NCBI GenBank assembly: GCA_002388905.1
Contig: DGNJ01000032.1
Coordinates: forward strand, 1 to 21,916
DNA from: Cellvibrionales bacterium UBA4495
GTDB lineage: Bacteria; Pseudomonadota; Gammaproteobacteria; Pseudomonadales; Porticoccaceae
DNA: 21,916 bases
Reading direction: 5' to 3'
The notes beneath the pieces are model-generated. The model made no database searches, had not been told where the DNA came from, and was given only the letters and a program-made list of their open reading frames with translations. Shown here in pieces: positions 16,403 to 21,916 of this stretch. Within the stretch, counting starts at the first letter, position 1; every line of letters starts with the position of its first letter. Position numbers and translations under genes: made by a program.

Positions 16403-17887
16403 TCAAGAGCTGGTCACGCGCATCACTTCTTCCATGCTGGTGACACCTGCGGCAACCAACCGGCACCCTTCCTGATGGATGCCCGGGGTGGTTCTGCGCA
16501 CCGCCGCCTCCAGCTCGCTCTCGTCGGCGCGGCGGTGGATCAGGCTCTGGAGGTCATCGTCCACTTCCACTACTTCGAAGACCGACGTCCGGCCCGCATA
16601 GCCCGTCCAGTTGCAGTGTTCACAGCCGGAGGCCCGGTATATTTCCCGGCTCTCGACGCCGGCCAGTTCCGGATAGACTGCCGGGTCCGGCATTACCGGT
16701 TCGCGGCAATGAAGGCAAAGCTTGCGCAGCAGACGCTGGGCGATGACGCCGCGCAGGGTGGAGGCCAGCAGGAAGTGTTCGACACCCAGGTCTTCCATTC
16801 GGGTAATGGCCCCGAGGGCGGTGTTGGTGTGCAGGGTGGACAGCACCAGGTGACCGGTGAGGCTGGATTGAACGGCGATTTCCGCGGTCTCGTTGTCACG
16901 GATTTCGCCGATCAGAACCACGTCCGGATCCTGGCGCAGAATCGCCTTGAGGCCCCGCGCGAAGGTCATGCCGGCCCGGAGATTGATCTGGGTCTGGCTG
17001 ATACCCTCCAGGTCGTACTCAACCGGGTCCTCGACGGTCATGATGTTCCGCTCCCGCTTGTCCATTTCCAGCAGGGCGGCATACAAGGTAGTGGTCTTGC
17101 CGGAGCCCGTGGGGCCGGTCACCAGGATCATGCCGTGGGGCCGGGCAATCAGGGATTTCAGTGTGTGGCGCTGATGGGAAGTCATGCCCAGGTCTTCGAT
17201 GGCCAGCTTGGTGGCCGACTTATCCAGCAACCGCATCACCACCCGTTCGCCGTATGTGGAGGGAATGGTGGAGACACGCAAGTCGACGCTGCGCCCGCCC
17301 AAGCGCACGGACATGCGTCCGTCCTGGGGCAGGCGCTTTTCGGAAATATCCAGCCTGGCCATTACCTTGATACGCGATACCAGCAGGGGCGTGATATGGG
17401 CGGCCGGGGTCAATACCGTGCGCAGCACGCCGTCCAGGCGAAAGCGCACCCGCGCCTGGTCCCGGTAGGGCTCCACGTGAATGTCGGAGGCTTTCTCGTT
17501 CAGCGCTTCCGCCAGGATGGCATTGAGCAGCCGGATGATGGGGGCGTCGTCGTCCTTGTCGAGCAGGTCGCCGGCTTCCTCCAGGCTGCTCGCCACGGCC
17601 TGGAGGTCGGCACTGTCCTTGATGTCCTCCATCACCGTGGCGGAACTGTCCTTGCGCCCGGCGTAAGCAGCCTGGATCTTTCGCTCGAAGGAATCCTGAT
17701 CCACGACGCTTACGGCCGGCAGTTCCCGCAGTACGCGCTGGACTTCCATCACCGCGCCGGGAGAGGTGCCGTTGGTGATGTAAAGCGCGCCGGCAGATGT
17801 GTCCAGAATGACCGACTGCTTGCGAGCGAACTCGAATGGCAGGAGTTCCATAAGTTGGACTTTTGGTGGTGAGACGGCGTATTGCAT
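16403..17887 (-). CDS. gspE: type II secretion ATPase GspE
   Basis: This 494-aa cytoplasmic motor ATPase powers pseudopilus extension. Key features are Walker A GPTGSGKT (258-265), the Asp box TVEDPVEY (284-291), Walker B VVLIGEIRD (323-331), the His box TGHLVLSTLHTN (344-355) and a zinc tetracysteine motif with CLHC (391-394) and CEHC (422-425). The start is uncertain. I chose ATG 17887 (MQYAVSPP) because it gives the usual family length and lies downstream of the Pho box. ATG 17851 (MELLPFEFARK) is the other possibility. The in-frame ATG at 17971 lies within the Pho box and is unlikely. None has a good ribosome site. It is the first gene of the operon and diverges from the haem-protein gene. 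Confidence 0.95.
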   Translation of the reverse strand: MQYAVSPPKVQLMELLPFEFARKQSVILDTSAGALYITNGTSPGAVMEVQRVLRELPAVSVVDQDSFERKIQAAYAGRKDSSATVMEDIKDSADLQAVASSLEEAGDLLDKDDDAPIIRLLNAILAEALNEKASDIHVEPYRDQARVRFRLDGVLRTVLTPAAHITPLLVSRIKVMARLDISEKRLPQDGRMSVRLGGRSVDLRVSTIPSTYGERVVMRLLDKSATKLAIEDLGMTSHQRHTLKSLIARPHGMILVTGPTGSGKTTTLYAALLEMDKRERNIMTVEDPVEYDLEGISQTQINLRAGMTFARGLKAILRQDPDVVLIGEIRDNETAEIAVQSSLTGHLVLSTLHTNTALGAITRMEDLGVEHFLLASTLRGVIAQRLLRKLCLHCREPVMPDPAVYPELAGVESREIYRASGCEHCNWTGYAGRTSVFEVVEVDDDLQSLIHRRADESELEAAVRRTTPGIHQEGCRLVAAGVTSMEEVMRVTSS

Positions 17888-17969
17888 CGGGCTGGCCGTG
17901 CCGCTGGCCGGACATCGACCCAGGACCAAACCCGGTAACCCATTGATCCCGACATCTTTCCACAGGGAC

Positions 17970-17987
17970 ATGACAAAATTTTGACAG
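17970..17987 (-). promoter_or_regulatory. Pho box upstream of the T2SS operon
   Basis: The minus strand reads CTGTCAA-AATT-TTGTCAT, two 7-mers 11 nt apart matching the PhoB consensus at 12 of 14 half-site positions with an AT-only spacer. It lies 83 nt before the chosen gspE start. A candidate -10, AAAGAT (17954-17959), lies 10 nt after it, the spacing normal for PhoB-activated promoters, although the hexamer is poor (3 of 6). Spacing and orientation favour control of gspE and the downstream operon. The divergent haem-protein gene could share it. Confidence 0.7.
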
Positions 17988-18013
17988 CGCCGGTCGGTAC
18001 GACTGCGCCGCGA

Positions 18014-18031
18014 TTGTCACAAAACCTCAAT
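18014..18031 (+). promoter_or_regulatory. possible half Pho box facing the di-haem protein gene
   Basis: The plus strand reads TTGTCAC-AAAA-CCTCAAT. The first half-site is good (6 of 7), the spacer is ideal, and the second half is weak. It sits 49 nt before the start codon of the haem-protein gene. No convincing -10 follows at the right distance, so this is a tentative call. Confidence 0.35.
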
Positions 18032-18080
18032 CTGGAATGATTACGGTTTCGGTTCCTGTTTTTTCGCGGAACACGTCGCC

Positions 18081-19739
18081 ATGAGTCTTCATCATCCATT
18101 CGCTATTTGGCTGCTCGCCCTCAGTGCTTTCAGCGCGAGTGCCGCTATTGCCGGCAAGGACCAGGACCGCCAACTCCACCTGGCGACACTGGCGTCGGTG
18201 CGCAACAGTACCGGCGTGATTCCCCCGGACCCTCCGGTCCACCCCGTTACCGCCATGTACAACCGGGAAGCGGTCATTCCGCCCCAGTGCTATACCCGCA
18301 CCGAAGGTAAATACAATCCCTGCTACGTCTGCCACCAGGACAGTATCCACGGCCGGGAAAATGTCATGGACGACCGGGATTTGCAGGTGGCCTACAGCTT
18401 TAGCGACCAGGGCATGACCAATCACTGGAAAAACCTGTTCGAAGACCGGAGTCAACGGGTTGACGCCATCAGTGACCGGGAAATTCTGGACTGGGTGCGT
18501 CAAGACAACTACTCCGCCCTGCCGGAACGTCTCCGGCAAGCCGGTTTCAAGGGCTGGATACCGGACCTGGCCGGCCTGGAAAATAAGGAAAAGGCTTTCG
18601 ACGAACTGGGTTTTGCCAGGGACGGCAGCCAATGGGTGGCATTTAACTACAAGCCCATGCCCAGCACCTTCTGGCCCACCAACGGTTCCACCGATGACGT
18701 CATGATTCGGCTACCGGCGGTCTACCGGGAAAACGTCGACGGCAATTACAGTCGCGATATTTATCTGGCCAATCTCAGCATTGTCGAGGCCAGCATCAAG
18801 GGCCTGTCTTCGATTTCCACGCCCCCCATCGACGAACAGGTGATTGATGCCGACCTCAACAATGACAAACGACTCACTATCGTTCAAAAAATCGACAATG
18901 TCACCGCCTACGTGGGCGCCGCCGCCAACTATTATTTCGAGGCCGGTATTTTTCCCCAGGGCACTGAATTTCTCCATACGGTGCGGTATCTCGGAGTCAA
19001 TGGCGAGCGGGTGGGCATTTCCCGACGGATGAAGGAAGTGCGCTATATGCGCAAGGATTACGCACTGCCCAAGTTTGCCCTGGCACAGGGCTACCGGGAG
19101 GAACACTGGAACAAGGAAATGGGTCGGCTGCCCGGCTATATCAACCGGGGCCAGCGGGGCCTGGACAATGAGATGGGCTGGGTCATACAGGGGTTTATCG
19201 AGGACGGGGAGGGACGGCTCAGGGCCAACACCTTCGAGGAAAATATGTTCTGCATGGGCTGCCATACGTCCATCGGCGCCACCATCGACAAAACCTTCAG
19301 CTTTGCCCGCAAGATCGATGGCGCAAGGGGCTGGGGCTACATCGACCTGACCGGCATGCCCGACGCCCCCAATCGGGGTGAAAGCCAGGGCGAGATCGCC
19401 ACCTATTTCGAGCGCGTGGGCAGCAGCGAATTTCGCAATAACACAGAAATCCAGGAAAAGTTCTTCAATGCGGACGGCACCGTCAACCGGGCCAAAATCG
19501 CCGCGGCAGAGGACGTCTACCAACTGATAGCGCCCTCCCCCGAACGGGCGCTCCAGCTCAACAAGGCCTACAAGGTTATCGTCGAGGACCAGGATTTTAT
19601 CTTCGGCCGGGACGCCACGGTAACGCCGCCGGACAACGTCTATGCCGAGATCGATAACCAAACCACCCCCACCCTGCCCGAGGAAGTGACCTACGACTGG
19701 GATATCCGTCTCGACTGGCCTGAAGAAAAAGAGCAATGA
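18081..19739 (+). CDS. secreted protein with two CXXCH haem motifs, family not recognised
   Basis: This 552-aa protein has a Sec signal peptide (about 1-24, SASAAIAG). Two c-type haem-attachment motifs are CYVCH (81-85) and CMGCH (391-395), separated by about 300 residues, which is unusual for a compact di-haem cytochrome. An extra Cys70 precedes the first motif. An Asp/Asn-rich segment (DADLNNDKR, 257-265) could bind calcium. The motifs predict a periplasmic or exported protein matured by the Ccm system. No peroxidase or other named cytochrome family was recognised. It is transcribed divergently from gspE across 193 nt that contain a Pho box, and precedes the PhoX-like gene by 188 nt with no clear terminator. 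It may be a T2SS substrate or redox partner (inference). The start has only a weak ribosome site (CGGA). Confidence 0.85.
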   Translation: MSLHHPFAIWLLALSAFSASAAIAGKDQDRQLHLATLASVRNSTGVIPPDPPVHPVTAMYNREAVIPPQCYTRTEGKYNPCYVCHQDSIHGRENVMDDRDLQVAYSFSDQGMTNHWKNLFEDRSQRVDAISDREILDWVRQDNYSALPERLRQAGFKGWIPDLAGLENKEKAFDELGFARDGSQWVAFNYKPMPSTFWPTNGSTDDVMIRLPAVYRENVDGNYSRDIYLANLSIVEASIKGLSSISTPPIDEQVIDADLNNDKRLTIVQKIDNVTAYVGAAANYYFEAGIFPQGTEFLHTVRYLGVNGERVGISRRMKEVRYMRKDYALPKFALAQGYREEHWNKEMGRLPGYINRGQRGLDNEMGWVIQGFIEDGEGRLRANTFEENMFCMGCHTSIGATIDKTFSFARKIDGARGWGYIDLTGMPDAPNRGESQGEIATYFERVGSSEFRNNTEIQEKFFNADGTVNRAKIAAAEDVYQLIAPSPERALQLNKAYKVIVEDQDFIFGRDATVTPPDNVYAEIDNQTTPTLPEEVTYDWDIRLDWPEEKEQ

Positions 19740-19803
19740 TTCAAATCATTATGACGGCAACCTGAGAAACGATCGGTATCACTGCCATATTTTCTTCATC
19801 AAA

Positions 19804-19837
19804 CTTCTATAAAACTGTCCAATGGATTTCATATAAG
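19804..19837 (+). promoter_or_regulatory. Pho-type promoter of the PhoX-like gene
   Basis: The Pho-box-like sequence CTTCTAT-AAAA-CTGTCCA (19804-19821) matches 9 of 14 half-site positions and has an ideal A-rich spacer. Exactly 10 nt downstream is TATAAG (19832-19837), a 5-of-6 match to the -10 hexamer. That is the arrangement of PhoB-dependent promoters, where the box replaces the -35. The start of transcription would be near 19844, giving a leader of about 84 nt. Confidence 0.55.
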
Positions 19838-19855
19838 GCAACCACACTGGCTCCT

Positions 19856-19887
19856 GACAAGCGGTGCGCTTAAGCGCGCTGCTTGTC
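19856..19887 (+). other. leader hairpin upstream of the PhoX-like gene
   Basis: Outer arms GACAAGC / GCTTGTC (7 bp) continue through three further pairs, two of them G-U, to GCGC / GCGC around a TTAA loop, giving a near-continuous 14-bp stem. It has no T tract, so it is not a terminator. It begins about 12 nt after the predicted transcription start and could stabilise the mRNA or control translation. Confidence 0.6.
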
Positions 19888-19913
19888 GTCACGCATCCTC
19901 ACGAATCATCCAT

Positions 19914-19918
19914 AGGAG
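19914..19918 (+). promoter_or_regulatory. ribosome binding site of the PhoX-like gene
   Basis: AGGAG lies 9 nt before the ATG at 19928. This is the clearest ribosome site among the plus-strand genes and fixes the start. Confidence 0.7.
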
Positions 19919-19927
19919 CTACACAAT

Positions 19928-21421
19928 ATGAAATCTCACAAGCTCAAGCTTCTGGCCGCCGGCGTTTCCCTCGCCGTAGCCCAGATCGCCAGCGCCGGCA
20001 CCGATACGTACTTCGTACCCCTGACGGCTTCCGCGGCGGTTACCATGCCCAACTCCAACGAGGAACTGACCGCGCCCTGGGAAGCCCCGGCCGGATTGAT
20101 CCAGAGTAACCTCACCAGCCTCCACGAGGTGGAAGACGCGGCTCACCAGTCCGTCGTTCGCGTACCTGGCCTGGGCACTGGCGCCTCCATGATGGACATG
20201 ATCGCTTTCGACGATACCGGCGATTACCTGTTTATTCCCCACGAAACCTTTGTCGGTGCCGGCGTGACCCGCTACGACATCGCCAACGACCGCAGCGACG
20301 TGCTGTTCCGCGGCGACCTGGAAGGTCTCAATGGTGACTGGAGCAACGACTGGGGCGCTTTCGACCCCTCCACCTGGACCACCAACGGCACCCTGTTCCT
20401 GGCGGAGGAATGGTCCGGCGAAGGCCGCGTCATGGAAGTCCTCAACCCCATGGCCGATCCCGCAGACATCGAAATCCGCGAACTGGAGAGCATCGCCAAC
20501 GTCAGCCACGAAGGCCTGCGCTTCAGCAATGACGGCGGCGCCCTGTACTTTGTCGACGAAGACCGCTCCGGCTCCATCTACAAGCTGGTGTTCAACGATC
20601 CCAGCGATTACGCAAAGGGCGGCACCACCTATGTACTGACAGCCACCAACTTTGCCGGCGATCCCACCGAGAACTACAACCATCCCGCCAACAGCGGTGA
20701 AGCCCGCTGGGGACAGGCCAACTGGACGCCCATCACCGACGCCGACGGCAACCCCCTGACCGCCACCGATCCCTTCGACAATGCGGGCGGGCCCGGCAAC
20801 CGGGCCGGCCGCCGCGCCGCCGATGAAGTCAACGGCACTCCCTACGGCCGTCCAGAGGACATCGAGGTGGGCACTCTGGATAACGGCAACGAAGTGCTCT
20901 ACTTCGCCGCCACTTCCGAGCGCACCGTCTACTCCGTGGAAATGCTCGACAACAACGAAGCCATTGTCCGGGAGTTCGCCAGCGACGCCAACACACCGAA
21001 AAACGCCGGCTTCCCGGCCACCTCCGGCGAAATGAACTCGCCCGACAACCTGGCCCAGGACCACTACGGCAACATCTACGTGATCGAAGACGCCCCCAAC
21101 GGCTCCGACGTGGGCGGCGATGTCTGGTTTGCCCGGGACACCGACGGTGATGGCGTGGCCGAATCCCTGGACCACATGCTTAGCAACCGGGTCGACGGCT
21201 CCGAGTCCACCGGCATGATCTTCCATCCAGTCGACGGCAACAAATTCGCCATCGCCATCCAGCACCCGGACAGCACCGACCTTAGCCAGGTGCCCGAGGG
21301 ACACGGGGACGCCATCTGGATGTTCGAAATTCCCCACAATATGCTGAATCCCTCGGTGGAGAAGCGCGGCATGAACCCGTCGGTCAAGAATGCCAACGCC
21401 CGCGCCAGGTTCAAGCGCTAA
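19928..21421 (+). CDS. PhoX/DUF839-family phosphatase-like exoprotein
   Basis: This 497-aa protein has a Sec signal peptide (1-23, AQIASAG). The body resembles PhoX-like (DUF839) beta-propeller phosphatases, which in characterised members use iron and calcium to hydrolyse phosphomonoesters. Matching segments are GTLFLAEEW (154-162), VSHEGLRFS (192-200), YGRPEDIEV (306-314), SPDNLAQDHYGNIYVIED (371-388) and ESTGMIFHP (426-434). A calcium-type loop DTDGDGVAES lies at 404-413. It is shorter than classical PhoX (about 600 aa or more) and lacks the Tat twin-arginine signal usual there, so catalytic activity is not assured. The C-terminus is basic (NARARFKR). It has its own Pho-like promoter, leader hairpin and terminator and lies close to a T2SS operon, which makes it a good candidate secreted substrate. 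No gene symbol is given because orthology with phoX is uncertain. Confidence 0.78.
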   Translation: MKSHKLKLLAAGVSLAVAQIASAGTDTYFVPLTASAAVTMPNSNEELTAPWEAPAGLIQSNLTSLHEVEDAAHQSVVRVPGLGTGASMMDMIAFDDTGDYLFIPHETFVGAGVTRYDIANDRSDVLFRGDLEGLNGDWSNDWGAFDPSTWTTNGTLFLAEEWSGEGRVMEVLNPMADPADIEIRELESIANVSHEGLRFSNDGGALYFVDEDRSGSIYKLVFNDPSDYAKGGTTYVLTATNFAGDPTENYNHPANSGEARWGQANWTPITDADGNPLTATDPFDNAGGPGNRAGRRAADEVNGTPYGRPEDIEVGTLDNGNEVLYFAATSERTVYSVEMLDNNEAIVREFASDANTPKNAGFPATSGEMNSPDNLAQDHYGNIYVIEDAPNGSDVGGDVWFARDTDGDGVAESLDHMLSNRVDGSESTGMIFHPVDGNKFAIAIQHPDSTDLSQVPEGHGDAIWMFEIPHNMLNPSVEKRGMNPSVKNANARARFKR

Positions 21422-21492
21422 GGTACTGACCATTTAGCGAAAATAATTTCTACAAAGTATCAGACCAGCAAGAAAATACCTTGCTACCACTT

Positions 21493-21519
21493 AAGCCCGG
21501 CAACGTGCCGGGCTTTTTT
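21493..21519 (+). terminator. Rho-independent terminator after the PhoX-like gene
   Basis: A perfect 10-bp stem (AAGCCCGGCA / TGCCGGGCTT) with a 3-nt loop ends in a run of six T. It is 71 nt past the stop codon. This is a strong canonical terminator that separates the PhoX-like gene from nth. The following stretch to 21711 holds no clear feature; CATAAT at 21567-21572 is a possible -10 for nth but has no good -35. Confidence 0.92.
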
Positions 21520-21711
21520 ATATCCAGGGGCCCCCGCACGCGGAAGTCGGTCGAAGCGATTTATGCCATAATGGCGATCACAAATAACCACCTGCCTGTC
21601 CGCCTTTAGATGCCCCCCGGTATAAAGACCGCGGCAAGGATGCGCTGTCGGTGCCAGCGGAAATCCCGCTTTCGTACCTTCCCGGACGGGTGCCAAACAC
21701 AAGCACTGAGC

Positions 21712-21916
21712 ATGACCAAAAAAGAACGGGCCGCCTATATCGCGCGCCGACTGAAAGAATTGTACCCGGACCCGCCCATCCCCCTGGATCACAGGGACGC
21801 GTTCACCCTGTTGATCGCCGTGCTGCTATCGGCCCAGTGCACCGATGCCCGGGTCAACCAGGTCACGCCCGGACTGTTCGAAGAGGCAGACAACCCCGCC
21901 GATATGGCCGAGTTGC
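21712..21916 (+). CDS. nth: endonuclease III, N-terminal part, cut by window end
   Basis: The first 68 codons are present. MTKKERAAYIARRLKELYPDPP is followed by the conserved FTLLIAVLLSAQCTDARVNQVTP segment of endonuclease III, the DNA glycosylase/AP lyase that removes oxidised pyrimidines. The helix-hairpin-helix, catalytic Lys/Asp and iron-sulfur cluster cysteines would lie beyond the window. The start matches the family's usual N-terminus; the ribosome site is weak. It lies beyond a strong terminator and is probably unrelated to the secretion island. Confidence 0.9.
   Translation, partial: MTKKERAAYIARRLKELYPDPPIPLDHRDAFTLLIAVLLSAQCTDARVNQVTPGLFEEADNPADMAEL

Noticed and set aside
16283..17872. 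529-codon open frame antisense to gspE
   Set aside because: The sense frame carries all GspE motifs (Walker boxes, tetracysteine), and the antisense product has no recognisable features.
19751..19768. Pho-like half site (CCGTCAT) on the minus strand between the haem-protein and PhoX-like genes
   Set aside because: Only one half matches and it faces the wrong way for either neighbouring gene.
19919..21433. 504-codon open frame antisense to the PhoX-like gene
   Set aside because: Its composition is Val/Gly/Ala-rich, typical of the complement of an Asp/Asn-rich protein. The sense frame has a signal peptide, a ribosome site and conserved motifs.

Overview
The window comes from a high-GC gammaproteobacterium, probably marine. 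The evidence is a complete gamma/Xanthomonas-style type II secretion (T2SS) operon that includes gspN and gspA/gspB, a large TonB-dependent receptor, Sec signal peptides and PhoB-type promoter elements. I cannot assign a genus from the sequence alone.

Layout, left to right. Positions 1-117 are non-coding and hold the receptor's terminator (75-101). A TonB-dependent outer-membrane receptor (118-2838, minus) lies downstream of a secreted beta-helix-type lipoprotein (2963-4636, minus), with a hairpin between them. Next comes a 14-gene T2SS operon, all on the minus strand, transcribed from about 17.9 kb down to 4.85 kb in the order gspE-F-G-H-I-J-K-L-M-N-C-D-A-B. Most junctions are 1-4 nt overlaps or very short gaps. 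Diverging from gspE on the plus strand is a secreted protein with two CXXCH haem-binding motifs (18081-19739). It is followed by a PhoX/DUF839-type phosphatase-like exoprotein (19928-21421) with its own promoter, a leader hairpin and a strong terminator (21493-21519). The window ends inside an endonuclease III gene (nth, from 21712), which looks like unrelated housekeeping flank. No tRNA, rRNA, CRISPR array, insertion sequence or broken gene was seen. No gene-free stretch exceeds 300 bases.

The most interesting signal is regulatory. Sequences matching the 18-bp Pho box (two 7-mers like CTGTCAT, 11 nt apart) occur in front of three separate transcripts. They are upstream of gspE (17970-17987), upstream of the beta-helix lipoprotein and receptor (4804-4821 and 4771-4788, in an 11-nt-phased array), and upstream of the PhoX-like gene (19804-19821, 10 nt before a TATAAG). 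Taken with the gene content, I infer a phosphate-starvation regulon. In this model the T2SS exports a PhoX-like phosphatase, and possibly the haem protein and the beta-helix lipoprotein, to the surface or medium, while the TonB receptor takes up a product or cofactor. It would be a local analogue of phosphate-regulated T2SS/exoenzyme pairs known elsewhere, such as Hxc/LapA in Pseudomonas and ElpS in Caulobacter. The individual families are known. The combination and the role of the di-haem and beta-helix proteins are inference.
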